Assembly: GCA_046262415.1 (NCBI GenBank)
Contig: JBHEMU010000026.1
Coordinates: 1 to 25,117, forward strand
Direction of reading: 5' to 3'
Length of the DNA stretch: 25,117 nucleotides
Source: JACDAS01 sp046262415
GTDB lineage: Bacteria > Actinomycetota > Thermoleophilia > Gaiellales > Gaiellaceae
Shown: piece by piece, positions 6,522-14,484 of the stretch
Position numbering within the stretch: the stretch's first letter is position 1
Layout: each line of letters begins with the position of its first letter
The notes under the pieces: generated by a model
Told to the model about the DNA's origin: nothing
Seen by the model: the letters and a program-made list of their open reading frames with translations, nothing else
Database searches by the model: none
Made by a program: the position numbers and the translations under genes

Positions 6522-8363
6522 CTACGGAACGCTGACCGACGCGTAGTAGACGTCCTCCTCCACTTGCCCGTTGAGGCCTCGCGTGTCCGCCCAGGCGATG
6601 TGGGCCCGACGCTGGTTGTCCACGTCGACCCACATGTAGTCGCCGAGGAAGCCGGCCTGCACCGGGTTGTTGGCGGGCGTCAGGTTCGGCATCGACGACG
6701 TCGTCACGCGCCGGTAGCCGACCGGTGCGCCTGCCTGGGCGGGATTCCTGACCCCGGCCAGCGTGATGTCGTTGCAGCCCGAGCTCTCACAGTCGCCGTT
6801 GGAGCGGTCGTAGAAGGCGACGATCAGAGCCGATCCGTCGTGGGTCACGTCGCTCCAGGGCTGCCACTGCGCCGTCTGCCCGAACCCGGGGGGCGGCGTG
6901 AGGTTGCGCGCCGGGCTCCAGCTCGTCCCGCCGTTCGTCGACCACGCGTAGAACACATCGCTGTTGCAGGGCGGCGTTGGCGAGGGGTTCGTGTAGTGGC
7001 AGTTCGGGCCGATGTTGCGGGTGTCCGCCCAGGAGACGTACAGCCGGCCCGCGTTGTCCACCGAAGCCGTGATCGACGTGACCATCGGCGCCCGGTAGCC
7101 GTTCGGCGGGATGCACTGCCTGCCGGGCGGGCATCCGGACGGGCTCGGGCCGATCGGGTGCGTCTCGATCAGATCGGCGACCCGGGACGGGCCCGACCAG
7201 TTGGCCTGGTTCGAGCAGTCGGTCCCGGACACCGGCTGGCCGACCATGGGACAGCGCACGAACAGGACCTGGTTGATGCCGTAGTCCGGCGTGTTGCCGT
7301 TGCCGAAGGCGACGTAGACGACGCCGTCGTGCCCGACGATCGGGTGCGACCCCTGGCTCTGATCGCAGGAGCCCGCCGGGCTGCCGAAGTGGGTGCAGAA
7401 CGCGGCGTTCGCCCCGTTGATCTCGACCGGCGCCGACCAGGTCGCGCCGCCGTCCGTCGACTGGCTGAAGACGATCGGGCTGTCCTCGCAGGTGAAGCGC
7501 GTCCAGGTGGCGTAGACGTTGTTCGCCTTCGGGCTGCCCGGGTTGGAGTCCCCGACGAGGAACTCCTTGTCGTGCGCGATGCACTCGCTGTCGTCCGCCG
7601 CGGGTACCCCGAGCGGATCCGTACGGTAGATCTGGAACGGCCGCTGGAGAGGGGAGTGCCAGAACGACCCTCCGAGCGGGAAGAGCGACTTCGTCGCGAC
7701 GATCGCGCTCGCGCCGGAGAAGACGTCGAAGATGACGCCGCCGGCATAGGCGTTGCCCTGGGCGTCGAAGGCGACCGTCGGGTCGCTGCAGGCGTCGGCC
7801 GTGCTGGGCACGTCGGTGACGCCGCCCGGCAGGATGTAGCCCCAGAACGGAGGTATCTGGTCGCCCCAGGTCTCCCCGCCGTTCATCGACCAGTCGTAGC
7901 CGCAGTGGTTGAAGCCGATGCGGGAGTCGTTCTGCCCGGCGATCAGGTTCTGCGGGTGCCTCGGGTTGGCGACGACCACCTCCTCGGCCTGTCGCCGGAA
8001 GGAGCAGTCCTGGTTGATGCGGATGTTGGGGCCGATCTGCCCCGCCCCGCCCGAGTAGACGTTCTGGCAGCCGCTCGTGCTCGGGGCGGGCGGGAACTTC
8101 ATCGTGCCCGGCCTGGACGGGCCTCGCGGCTCGAGGCCGTAGGCCTGCAGCAGCGTGTAGGCGACTCCGGACGAGAGCGGCATCGTCCTGCGGCCTCTCG
8201 TCACCCGCGGCGTGTTGCCGCGCATCAGCGACAGCTCCGCCGCGTAGATCTTGTTTCCAGGCTCGCGCGAGGCGCTGCCGGCGCTCTGCGGCAGCAGCAC
8301 CGCGACGACGGTCGCTCCGACCGCCAGCGCCGCCACCAGTAGCAATCGCATCGTCGTTCTCAT
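6522..8363 (-). CDS. Secreted Asp-box (BNR/sialidase-like) beta-propeller protein
   Basis: The product is 613 residues. The open frame runs far upstream, but the true start is ATG 8363. AGGGAGGA lies four bases before it, and a Sec signal peptide follows at once (MRTTMRLLLVAALAVGATVV, then a hydrophobic stretch to about residue 31). The mature protein has several Asp-box motifs (SMNGGETW, STDGGATW, STNGGTSW), each inside a propeller blade, and aromatic, cysteine-paired loops typical of exported proteins (CGYDW, CEDSP, CESSGC). Asp-boxes occur in sialidases and many other six- or seven-bladed propellers; I see no sialidase arginine triad that I can assign, so an enzymatic role is unproven. It diverges from a small secreted protein at 8491. 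The large Asp-box protein at 19455-22904 also sits beside a related small protein. Confidence 0.83.
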   Translation of the reverse strand: MRTTMRLLLVAALAVGATVVAVLLPQSAGSASREPGNKIYAAELSLMRGNTPRVTRGRRTMPLSSGVAYTLLQAYGLEPRGPSRPGTMKFPPAPSTSGCQNVYSGGAGQIGPNIRINQDCSFRRQAEEVVVANPRHPQNLIAGQNDSRIGFNHCGYDWSMNGGETWGDQIPPFWGYILPGGVTDVPSTADACSDPTVAFDAQGNAYAGGVIFDVFSGASAIVATKSLFPLGGSFWHSPLQRPFQIYRTDPLGVPAADDSECIAHDKEFLVGDSNPGSPKANNVYATWTRFTCEDSPIVFSQSTDGGATWSAPVEINGANAAFCTHFGSPAGSCDQSQGSHPIVGHDGVVYVAFGNGNTPDYGINQVLFVRCPMVGQPVSGTDCSNQANWSGPSRVADLIETHPIGPSPSGCPPGRQCIPPNGYRAPMVTSITASVDNAGRLYVSWADTRNIGPNCHYTNPSPTPPCNSDVFYAWSTNGGTSWSPARNLTPPPGFGQTAQWQPWSDVTHDGSALIVAFYDRSNGDCESSGCNDITLAGVRNPAQAGAPVGYRRVTTSSMPNLTPANNPVQAGFLGDYMWVDVDNQRRAHIAWADTRGLNGQVEEDVYYASVSVP

Positions 8364-8430
8364 CGGTCCTCCCTGGCAGGGTTGCGGACGCGAGGCCACC
8401 CGTTCGATCCAGGCAGCCGTACGGCGCGGA

Positions 8431-8459
8431 TCATTACAGGGCTGCCTCGGGGGGATCAA
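8431..8459 (-). promoter_or_regulatory. Promoter for the Asp-box gene
   Basis: On the minus strand TTGATC (8459-8454) and TAATGA (8436-8431) are separated by 17 bases, upstream of the ribosome site and ATG 8363. They match a vegetative -35/-10 pair moderately well. Confidence 0.5.
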
Positions 8460-8478
8460 GCCGCGAAACTCGTTCTGG

Positions 8479-8484
8479 CATACT
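8479..8484 (+). promoter_or_regulatory. -10 box of a probable leaderless promoter for the small secreted protein
   Basis: CATACT ends six bases before ATG 8491 and no Shine-Dalgarno is present. The paralogue at 19367 has AATACT at the identical distance, which supports both. Confidence 0.5.
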
Positions 8485-8490
8485 GCGCTC

Positions 8491-8838
8491 ATGAGACGAC
8501 TGTTGCTTGGCTCGTGCGTGATCGCGACCGCGCTCTCAGCCGCGGCTCTGTCCGGAGGGGGCGAGGCGGCATCCGGCCAGCCCGCGCTGCGGCTGGCCAA
8601 GCGCGTGCCCCTGACGATCGCCGGCGTCAGGTTCCAGGCCGGCGAGCGCGTCACCGTCGCCGTGACCGGGACCCTCGAGGTACGGGCCCGACGGACGGCG
8701 AGCGCCGAGGGCTCCTTCACCATCCGCTTCGCGAACGTCGCCGCGGGCCGCTGCGACGCGCTGATCGTCCGCGCGACCGGCAGCCGGGGGAGCAGGGCGG
8801 TGCTGAGGCCGATGGCGCCCCAGTGCCTGCCGCGGTAG
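8491..8838 (+). CDS. Small secreted protein, family shared with the gene at 19023-19367
   Basis: The product is 115 residues of unrecognised family. Residues 1-27 are a Sec signal (MRRLLLGSCVIATALSAAAL, then small residues). The mature part looks like one beta-sandwich. A strand block PLTIAGVRFQAGERVTVAV has the shape seen at the start of many Ig-like or IPT-like domains, then EGSFTIRFANV, and two cysteines near the end (GRCDAL and PQC) that could form a disulfide. The protein at 19023-19367 shares the same blocks in the same order (PLTVRGVNF, YERVTVVV, GGFTLVLRGV, GC, PRC). Both lie next to a gene for a large secreted Asp-box protein, so a shared extracellular role is suggested. The start is ATG 8491, chosen for the CATACT box and the signal peptide. 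Confidence 0.78.
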   Translation: MRRLLLGSCVIATALSAAALSGGGEAASGQPALRLAKRVPLTIAGVRFQAGERVTVAVTGTLEVRARRTASAEGSFTIRFANVAAGRCDALIVRATGSRGSRAVLRPMAPQCLPR

Positions 8839-8864
8839 CCGGGCGCGGGGATCGCTACCAAAAC

Positions 8865-8896
8865 GGGAAGGGGCCGGCTCGCGCCGGCCCCTTCCC
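8865..8896 (-). terminator. Intrinsic terminator of groESL
   Basis: GGGAAGGGGCCGGC (8865-8878) and GCCGGCCCCTTCCC (8883-8896) form a perfect fourteen-pair stem with a TCGC loop. On the minus strand it is followed by GTTTTGG, which fits groEL, whose stop is 28 bases away. It can also block read-through from the convergent small gene ending at 8838. Confidence 0.85.
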
Positions 8897-8923
8897 AGGT
8901 CGTGCCCAGCCCGTGGGGGCTGC

Positions 8924-10555
8924 TTACATCATCCCGCCCATGTCGCCCATGCCGCCGGGCATCCCGCCGCCGGCGCCTGCCTTCTCCGGCGCCTCGGCGA
9001 CGATCGCCTCGGTGGTGAGGATGTTCTTCGCGATCGACGCGGCGTTCTGCAGCGCCGAGCGCGTCACCATGGTCGGGTCGATGATCCCGGACTTGACGAG
9101 ATCCTCGTAGACCCCGGTGTCGACGTTCAGGCCGTGGCCCTTCGTGCCGGTCCGGATCTTGTCGACGACGATCGAGCCCTCGAGGCCCGCGTTGTTCGCG
9201 AGCTGCCGGATCGGCTCCTCGAGCGCCCGCGCGATGATCGCCGCGCCGGTCTTCTCGTCGCCTTCCAGCTTGTCGAGCTTGATCGAAGCGACCGCGTTCA
9301 GCAGCGCGACGCCGCCGCCGGGGACGATCCCCTCCTCGAGGGCGGCCCGGGTGGCCTGCAGCGCGTCCTCGACACGGTGCTTCTTCTCCTTCATCTCGGT
9401 CTCGGTGGCAGCGCCGACCTTGACCACCGCGACGCCGCCGGCGAGCTTCGCCAGCCGCTCCTGCAGCTTCTCGCGGTCGAAGTCGGAGTCCGTCGTCTCG
9501 ATCTCGGCCTTGAGCTGCTTGATCCGGCCCTTGATGCCCTCGGAGTCGCCGGCTCCGTCGATGATCGTGGTCGAGTCCTTGTCGATCACGATCCGGCGGG
9601 CCTTGCCGAGCTGCGCGATCTTCGTGTTCTCGAGCTTGAGGCCCATCTCCTCGGTGATCACCTCTGCGCCCGTGAGGATCGCGATGTCCTCGAGCATGCG
9701 CTTGCGGCGATCGCCGAAGCCCGGCGCCTTGACGGCGACGGCGGTGAAGGTGCCGCGCAGCTTGTTGACGACGATCGTCGCGAGCGACTCGCCCTCGACG
9801 TCCTCGGCCACGACCAGCAGCGGGCGACCGGCCTGGATCACCTGCTCGAGCACGGGCAGGAGGTCCTTGACGGCCCCGATCTTCTGGTTCGCGACCAGGA
9901 TGTAGGGGTCGTCGAGCACGGCCTCCATGCGCTCGGCGTCGGTGATCATGTACGGCGAGAGGTAGCCCTTGTCGAACTGCATGCCCTCGGTGAACTCGAG
10001 CTCGAGGCCGAAGGTCTGCCCCTCCTCGACGTTGACGACGCCGTCCTTGCCGACCTTCTCGATCGCGTCGGAGATGACGTCGCCGATCTCGCGCTCGCGC
10101 GCCGAGATGGTCGCCACCCGGGCGATGTCCTCCTTGCCGTTGATCTCCTTCGACTGTGACTTGAGGTCCTCGACGACGGCGTCGACGGCCTGCTCGATGC
10201 CGCGCTTGAGGCCCATCGGGTTCGCGCCCGCGGCCACGTTCTTGAGGCCCTCGCGCACGATCGCCTGGGCGAGCACGGTCGCGGTGGTGGTGCCGTCGCC
10301 CGCGACGTCGTTCGTCGCCGTCGCGACCTCGCGCACCAGCTGCGCGCCCTGGTTCTCGAATGCGTCCTCGACCTCGATCTCGCGCGCAATCGTGACGCCG
10401 TCGTTGGTGATCGTCGGCGCGCCGAACTTCTTGTCCAGCACGACGTAGCGACCCTTGGGGCCAAGGGTGACCTTGACCGCGTCGGCGAGGATGTTGACGC
10501 CGCGCTCGAGCGCGCGCCGCGCGTCCTCGTTGAACTTCAGCTCCTTATGAGCCAT
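8924..10555 (-). CDS. groEL: Chaperonin GroEL (60 kDa)
   Basis: The product is 543 residues, full length. GroEL forms the double-ring ATP-driven folding chamber in the cytoplasm with GroES as the lid. The ATP site block VTLGPKGRYVVLDKKFG and the DGTTTATVLA loop are intact near the N-terminus. The signature ALQATRAALEEGIVPGGGVA is present, and the C-terminus is the flexible Gly-Met tail (GGMPGGMGDMGGMM), the form associated with the general folding GroEL rather than the His-tailed actinobacterial GroEL1. The ATG follows an ideal ribosome site, AAAGGAGG, eight bases upstream. It is the second gene of the groES-groEL operon, 45 bases after groES, under the CIRCE operator at 10979-11003. Confidence 0.98.
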   Translation of the reverse strand: MAHKELKFNEDARRALERGVNILADAVKVTLGPKGRYVVLDKKFGAPTITNDGVTIAREIEVEDAFENQGAQLVREVATATNDVAGDGTTTATVLAQAIVREGLKNVAAGANPMGLKRGIEQAVDAVVEDLKSQSKEINGKEDIARVATISAREREIGDVISDAIEKVGKDGVVNVEEGQTFGLELEFTEGMQFDKGYLSPYMITDAERMEAVLDDPYILVANQKIGAVKDLLPVLEQVIQAGRPLLVVAEDVEGESLATIVVNKLRGTFTAVAVKAPGFGDRRKRMLEDIAILTGAEVITEEMGLKLENTKIAQLGKARRIVIDKDSTTIIDGAGDSEGIKGRIKQLKAEIETTDSDFDREKLQERLAKLAGGVAVVKVGAATETEMKEKKHRVEDALQATRAALEEGIVPGGGVALLNAVASIKLDKLEGDEKTGAAIIARALEEPIRQLANNAGLEGSIVVDKIRTGTKGHGLNVDTGVYEDLVKSGIIDPTMVTRSALQNAASIAKNILTTEAIVAEAPEKAGAGGGMPGGMGDMGGMM

Positions 10556-10600
10556 CTGTGATTCCTCCTTTGGATTGAGCGGGCCGGAAAGGAGCTGCCT

Positions 10601-10942
10601 CTAGGCGGCAGCGCCCGCCAGTTCCTTCGTCTTCTTCGTGGTGGTCTTGCCGGTCGTGACGACCTTCGCGAGCACGTCCGTCTCGCGCAGGATCAGCACG
10701 TCCTCGCCGCCGAGCTTGATCTCGGTGCCGCCGTACTTGGAGAAGATGATCTCGTCGCCCTCGGCGACGTCCATCTTGATGTACTCGCCGTCCTCGTCAC
10801 GGGGGCCCGGGCCCACGGCCAGGACGCGGCCGCGCTGCGGCTTCTCCTTCGCCGTGTCGGGCAGGACGATGCCGCTGATCGTCGTCTCCTCCTCGTCGAT
10901 CACCTCGACGATGAGCCGGTCGCCCAGGGGCTGCAGGTTCAT
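10601..10942 (-). CDS. groES: Co-chaperonin GroES with Lys/Thr-rich C-terminal tail
   Basis: The product is 113 residues. The start is ATG 10942, six bases after AGGAGG; the frame is open further upstream, but that part overlaps the promoter and operator. The core (NLQPLGDRLIVEVIDEEETT, the mobile loop around ISGIVLPDTAKEKPQ, and VLAVGPG) is standard, as is DEIIFSKYGGTEIKLGGED. The usual protein ends near residue 95; here about 18 more residues (TTGKTTTKKTKELAGAAA) form a basic, low-complexity tail. GroES caps the GroEL chamber. It is the first gene of the operon, with a CIRCE operator overlapping the likely transcription start. Confidence 0.97.
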   Translation of the reverse strand: MNLQPLGDRLIVEVIDEEETTISGIVLPDTAKEKPQRGRVLAVGPGPRDEDGEYIKMDVAEGDEIIFSKYGGTEIKLGGEDVLILRETDVLAKVVTTGKTTTKKTKELAGAAA

Positions 10943-10978
10943 TCGCTTCCTCCTGTGTTCGAACTTTGTGACACTGGA

Positions 10979-11003
10979 TGGCACTCCTAGTGCGAGAGTG
11001 CCA
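10979..11003. promoter_or_regulatory. CIRCE operator (HrcA binding site)
   Basis: TGGCACTC-N9-GAGTGCCA is a perfect eight-base inverted repeat with the nine-base spacer that defines CIRCE (family consensus TTAGCACTC-N9-GAGTGCTAA). It sits between the -10 box and groES. HrcA binding here is known in other bacteria to repress groESL until heat shock. The hrcA gene is not in this window. Confidence 0.93.
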
Positions 11004-11008
11004 GCAAG

Positions 11009-11039
11009 AGTTTACCCTTTTCCAAGGGCCGTCTGTCAA
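11009..11039 (-). promoter_or_regulatory. groESL promoter
   Basis: On the minus strand TTGACA (11039-11034) and TAAACT (11014-11009) are separated by 19 bases, slightly long. The predicted start point falls inside CIRCE, the standard layout for HrcA repression. Confidence 0.65.
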
Positions 11040-11082
11040 GTCTGGCATCCCGGCCGTGCCGACCGTGTCACAATCTTCCCCA

Positions 11083-11538
11083 ATGCGCAGGGAATTTTCG
11101 GCCGGCGGCGTCCTCGTGCGGCGGCTGCGGGGTCGGTGGATGGTGGCCGGGATCCGGCCCACGGGCCGCCGTCCGGCCGTGTGGGCCCTGCCCAAGGGCA
11201 GGATCGACCGCGGCGAGTCCGCCGAGCAGGCGGCCGTTCGCGAGGTCGCGGAGGAGACGGGCGTCGAGGGCGTCTCGCTCGGCAAGCTCGGCGAGGTGCG
11301 GTACGTCTACACCCTGAGCGGGGAGCGCGTCTTCAAGGTGGTGAGCTTCTTCCTGCTGCGCTACCGCGCCGGCCGCCTGGGGCGGATCGACCCCGGCCAG
11401 GCAGTCGAGGTCGAGGAGGTGCGCTGGCTGCCGCTCGACGAGGCGCCCCGTCTCCTCGCCTACGGCGGCGAGCGCGAGATGGCGGTGCGGGCGCTCGCGA
11501 CCCTCCCGGGTGGCTCCGACGCCGAAGACGGCTTATGA
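11083..11538 (+). CDS. Nudix hydrolase
   Basis: The product is 151 residues. A perfect Nudix box spans residues 39-61 (GRIDRGESAEQAAVRE, then VAEETGV), matching G-x5-E-x7-REUxEExGU, whose glutamates bind the metal for hydrolysis of nucleoside-diphosphate-linked substrates. The substrate cannot be told from the box alone; the frame around it (VWALPKGRID and VRYVYTLSGERVFKVVSFFL) resembles MutT/Ap4A-hydrolase-like members. I chose ATG 11083 because homologues start close to REFSAGGVLV and the upstream extension lies in the groESL promoter. There is no Shine-Dalgarno; CAATCT sits six bases before ATG as a weak leaderless -10. The gene is divergent from groES and followed closely by the ASCH gene. 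Confidence 0.9.
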   Translation: MRREFSAGGVLVRRLRGRWMVAGIRPTGRRPAVWALPKGRIDRGESAEQAAVREVAEETGVEGVSLGKLGEVRYVYTLSGERVFKVVSFFLLRYRAGRLGRIDPGQAVEVEEVRWLPLDEAPRLLAYGGEREMAVRALATLPGGSDAEDGL

Positions 11539-11539
11539 T
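11534..11539 (+). promoter_or_regulatory. -10 box TATGAT overlapping the Nudix stop codon
   Basis: TATGAT (five of six to consensus) contains the Nudix TGA stop and would start transcription about 25 bases before the ASCH start at 11570, giving that gene its own short-leader transcript. Confidence 0.45.
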
Positions 11540-11569
11540 CGTCTGGCCCTGCCTTCTCTGGATGAGTCC

Positions 11570-11956
11570 GTGTACGCCCTGAACTTCTACTCGCCGATCG
11601 TCGCCGACCAGCTCCGAAGCCGTCGCAAGACGGCGACGATCCGCCTCGGGGACAAGTCCCACAAGTACAGGAAGGGGATGGTCGTGCAGGTGCTGGCGGG
11701 CGCCCGCTTCGGTCCCCGCGACAAGATCTTCGACGCCGTGATCGACAAGGTCGAGGTGAAGTCGCTCGCGGAGCTCTCGCCGCGGGAGATCGAGCACGAC
11801 AACCCCGAGCTCCGCCGCACGGAGGAGATGGCGACCTTCCTCGGGCAGCTCTACAACCGCGAGGTCTCGAACGACGCCATCGTCACGGTGATCCGCTTCT
11901 CGGAGATCCGCGCCGGCGCCGGCGCAGACCGGCTCAGCCGCCCTTCCGGATCCTGA
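11570..11956 (+). CDS. ASCH-domain protein
   Basis: The product is 128 residues. The N-terminal block YALNFYSPIVADQLRSRRKT followed by TIRLGDKSHKYRKGMVVQVL is the ASCH (PUA-related) fold, a small beta-barrel thought to bind RNA or modified nucleosides. The C-terminal part (SLAELSPREIEHDNPELRRT, VTVIRFSEI) continues the domain. Function is known only at the domain level. I prefer GTG 11570 because the domain starts there; a longer version from GTG 11510 would overlap the Nudix gene with sequence that does not look conserved. Its last 23 bases overlap the convergent zinc-ribbon gene. Confidence 0.82.
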   Translation: MYALNFYSPIVADQLRSRRKTATIRLGDKSHKYRKGMVVQVLAGARFGPRDKIFDAVIDKVEVKSLAELSPREIEHDNPELRRTEEMATFLGQLYNREVSNDAIVTVIRFSEIRAGAGADRLSRPSGS

Positions 11957-12209
11957 TCCCGAACTGCCGGTCGGGCCGGAGCGCCGCTCCACAGGCCTCG
12001 CACGCGACCGCGAAGGCCGAGGAGAACCGCCCGCCGCACTCCGGGCAGCGCGCCCGGACCTCGCCGCCGCACTGCCCGCAGCGCGCCGGCACCTCGGCCT
12101 CCGAGGCCTCGAAGTAGCGCAGGGCGGCGCCGCAGCCGAGGCAGACGGCGACCCAGTCGCCGAGCACCTTCCGCCGCTCCTCGCGAAGCCAGTCCGACGC
12201 CTTGCCCAC
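11934..12209 (-). CDS. Double zinc-ribbon protein
   Basis: The product is 91 residues with four CxxC knuckles: C23/C26, C44/C47, C55/C58 and C70/C73, enough for two zinc ribbons. The N-terminus (KASDWLREERRKVLGDWVAV) is helical and the C-terminus is basic (QFGIRIRKGG). Proteins of this kind may bind nucleic acid or protein; the role here is unknown. The minus-strand frame is open for 464 codons, but the upstream part is only the shadow of the E1alpha gene. I place the start at GTG 12209, six bases after TACAGT (12221-12216). The 3' end overlaps the ASCH gene by 23 bases, tail to tail. Confidence 0.72.
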   Translation of the reverse strand: MGKASDWLREERRKVLGDWVAVCLGCGAALRYFEASEAEVPARCGQCGGEVRARCPECGGRFSSAFAVACEACGAALRPDRQFGIRIRKGG

Positions 12210-12215
12210 GCGGCC

Positions 12216-12221
12216 ACTGTA
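12216..12221 (-). promoter_or_regulatory. -10 box of leaderless promoter for the zinc-ribbon gene
   Basis: TACAGT on the minus strand is followed by six bases and then GTG 12209. There is no Shine-Dalgarno between them. No convincing -35 box is visible. Confidence 0.5.
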
Positions 12222-12287
12222 GCCCGGCGCGAACCAGACGTTAGAGTGCGGACGTTCCAGCCGCGTCGACGGGGGTAAGGACGAGTC

Positions 12288-13334
12288 ATGGCGATCGCCA
12301 GAGCAGCGGAGCCGGTCGGTTCGATCGGGGAGATCCGGGAGGCCGGGCTCGACCGGGAGGACCTGCTCGGGATCTACCGCAACATGGTGCTGACGCGCGG
12401 CATCGAGGAGCGCGGGCACATCCTCTACCGTCAGGGGAAGATCCCCGGCTCCTTCTACACGGGGCGGGGGAACGAGGCGGGCGCGGTCGGCGTCGCGACG
12501 GCGATGGGTACCGACGACGTCGGCACGCCGCTGCACCGCGACATGGGCGTCCACGTGACGCGGGGGGTCGAGCCCTGGCGCATCCTGGCCCAGTACATGG
12601 GCCGCGTGGACGGGCCCACCCACGGTCGTGACGGCAACGTGCACATGGCCGACTCGCGGCTGGGCCTGATCGCGATGGTCAGCCACCTGCCGGCGATGCT
12701 CCCGGTGGCCGTCGGCTGCGCGCTCGCGTTCCGGATCCGCGAGGAGCGGCGCGTCGCGGTCGCCTGGTTCGGCGAGGGAGCATCCGCCCGCGGCGACACG
12801 CACGAGGGGATGAACTTCGCCGGAGTCAGGGGCCTTCCGGTCGTGTTCGTGTGCGACAACAACCAGTGGGCCTACTCGACCCCGACTCACCTCGAGTATG
12901 CGACCGAGCACGTCGCCGACCGCGCCCAGGCCTACGGGTTCGAGGGGATCGTCGTCGACGGGACCGACGTCCTCGCCGTCTACCGCGAGGCGAAGCGGGC
13001 GATCGAGAAGGCACGGCAGGGCGGCGGGCCGACGCTGATCGAGTCGCTGACGCTCCGCATGGAGGGCCACGCCGTCCACGACGACGCCTTCTACGTGCCG
13101 AAGGAGATGTTCGAGGAGTGGGCCAAGCGCGACCCGATCGAGCGCTTCCGCGGCTGGCTCCGCGAGAACGCCGAGTTCTCCGACGAGGAGGAGAACGAGA
13201 TCGGCGGCGACGTGAAGAAGCTCCTGAACGAGGCTCTCCGGCGGGCGGAGGACTCGCCGCTGCCCGATCCGGCGACGCTGACGGAGGGCGTCTACGCGAC
13301 ACCCGAGGACCTCGACACTCCTCATCACAAGTAA
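12288..13334 (+). CDS. 2-oxoacid dehydrogenase E1 component, alpha subunit
   Basis: The product is 348 residues. The thiamine-diphosphate motif runs from GEG (162-164) to DNN (190-192). The phosphorylation-loop region is recognisable (DGPTHGRDGNVHM, ARGDTHEGMNFAG), and RMEGHAVHDDAFYVP is the C-terminal conserved block. E1alpha pairs with E1beta to decarboxylate a 2-oxoacid and pass the acyl group to the lipoyl arm of E2. The sequence fits both pyruvate and branched-chain 2-oxoacid dehydrogenases. The ATG follows TAAGGACG; TAGAGT at 12242-12247 is a possible -10 box for the operon. The stop TAA overlaps the ATG of E1beta (TAATG), so the two are translationally coupled. Confidence 0.93.
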   Translation: MAIARAAEPVGSIGEIREAGLDREDLLGIYRNMVLTRGIEERGHILYRQGKIPGSFYTGRGNEAGAVGVATAMGTDDVGTPLHRDMGVHVTRGVEPWRILAQYMGRVDGPTHGRDGNVHMADSRLGLIAMVSHLPAMLPVAVGCALAFRIREERRVAVAWFGEGASARGDTHEGMNFAGVRGLPVVFVCDNNQWAYSTPTHLEYATEHVADRAQAYGFEGIVVDGTDVLAVYREAKRAIEKARQGGGPTLIESLTLRMEGHAVHDDAFYVPKEMFEEWAKRDPIERFRGWLRENAEFSDEEENEIGGDVKKLLNEALRRAEDSPLPDPATLTEGVYATPEDLDTPHHK

Positions 13335-14308
13335 TGCCCGAGAAGACCTACCTCCAGGCGATCTCCGACGGCCTCCGGCAGGAGATGCGGCGGGACAAGC
13401 GCGTCTTCGTGATCGGCGAGGACGTCGGCGTGTACGGGGGCGCCTTCAAGGTCACGCTCGGCTTCCAGGAGGAGTTCGGGCCCTGGCGCGTGATCGACGC
13501 GCCGCTCGCGGAGACCGCCATCGTCGGCGGCTGCACCGGGGCGGCGATGATGGGCATGCGCCCCGTGGCCGAGATGCAGTTCGCGGACTTCATCTCGTGC
13601 GCGTGGGACCACCTCGTCACCGTCGCCGCCAAGCAGCGCTGGCGCGCCGGCTCGCCCGTGCCGATCACGGTGCGCCTCCCGTCGGGTGGTGGCTTCTCCG
13701 GCGGACCCTTCCACTCGCAGAACCCGGAGAGCTCGTTCGCGCACATCCCGGGGCTCAAGTGCGTGTGCCCGGCGACGCCGGAGGACGCGAAGGGGCTGCT
13801 CGTGAGCGCGATCGAGGATCCGAACCCGGTGCTCTTCTTCGAGCACAAGCACCTGTACCGGCGGATCAAGGCCGAGGTGCCGGACGAGCGCTACACGACA
13901 CCGATCGGCAAGGCCCGCATCCACAGGGAGGGGGACGACCTCTCGGTGATCACCTGGGGCGCGATGGTGTATACGGCCGAGGAAGCGGCGCAGCAGCTCG
14001 ACGGCGACGGCGTGTCGGTCGAGAGCGTCGACCTCCGCACGGTGATGCCCTGGGACCGGGAGGCGGTGCTCGCGAGCGTCCGCAAGACGTCCAAGGTGCT
14101 CGTCCTGCACGAGGACACGCGCACCGGGGGCTTCGGCGCCGAGATCGCGGCGACGATCGCCGAGGAGGCCTTCGAGCAGCTCGACGCCCCCGTGCGGCGG
14201 ATCGCCGCGCCCGACTGTCCCGTCCCGTTCTCGCCGCCGCTCGAGAAGGCGTACATCCCGCAGGTGGAAGACGTCGTCGCCGGGCTGCGGGAACTGGCCG
14301 GGTACTAG
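13334..14308 (+). CDS. 2-oxoacid dehydrogenase E1 component, beta subunit
   Basis: The product is 324 residues. Conserved blocks are VFVIGEDVGVYGGAFKVT, RVIDAPLAETAIVGGCTGAA, PVAEMQFADFISCAWDHLV and NPVLFFEHKHLYRR. The C-terminal transketolase-like domain carries SVDLRTVMPWDREAVLASV and VLVLHEDTRTGGFGAEIAAT. The GEDVGVYGGAFK and ADF blocks look closer to branched-chain 2-oxoacid dehydrogenase E1beta than to classical pyruvate dehydrogenase, but assignment from sequence alone is uncertain. It starts with ATG overlapping the E1alpha stop and forms the alpha2beta2 E1 tetramer. No terminator is seen before E2, which begins 176 bases downstream. Confidence 0.93.
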   Translation: MPEKTYLQAISDGLRQEMRRDKRVFVIGEDVGVYGGAFKVTLGFQEEFGPWRVIDAPLAETAIVGGCTGAAMMGMRPVAEMQFADFISCAWDHLVTVAAKQRWRAGSPVPITVRLPSGGGFSGGPFHSQNPESSFAHIPGLKCVCPATPEDAKGLLVSAIEDPNPVLFFEHKHLYRRIKAEVPDERYTTPIGKARIHREGDDLSVITWGAMVYTAEEAAQQLDGDGVSVESVDLRTVMPWDREAVLASVRKTSKVLVLHEDTRTGGFGAEIAATIAEEAFEQLDAPVRRIAAPDCPVPFSPPLEKAYIPQVEDVVAGLRELAGY

Positions 14309-14484
14309 TGCCTCGCCCAGCAACATACGCCGGCTTCTGGCCCGCGATCACGCGGCGCCATGCGTCGTCCTCGGTCGCCCCCGTATCCGGCGTCCGCCCC
14401 GGGCACGCCTGCGTCCTAGCCTGGCTTGGTGCTCGCGACCCAGAAGCGCGGCAACGTCACTGGACGAGGCACTAGGGGGAGTCG

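Noticed and set aside
5835..8342. 835-codon plus-strand open frame
   Set aside because: It crosses the molybdoenzyme, two terminator hairpins and the antisense of the Asp-box gene. The protein is Arg/Ala/Val-rich with no domain; a high-GC antisense artefact.
8364..8861. Upstream extension of the 6522-8363 frame
   Set aside because: It overlaps the divergent small secreted gene and a promoter; ATG 8363 has an ideal ribosome site followed at once by a signal peptide.
9134..10159. 341-codon plus-strand frame within groEL
   Set aside because: Exact antisense of conserved groEL codons, with Leu/Asp/Arg-rich composition and no start signal.
12210..13328. Long upstream extension of the minus-strand zinc-ribbon frame
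   Set aside because: Only the last 91 codons have cysteine knuckles; the rest is the shadow of E1alpha, and TACAGT with GTG 12209 gives a natural start.
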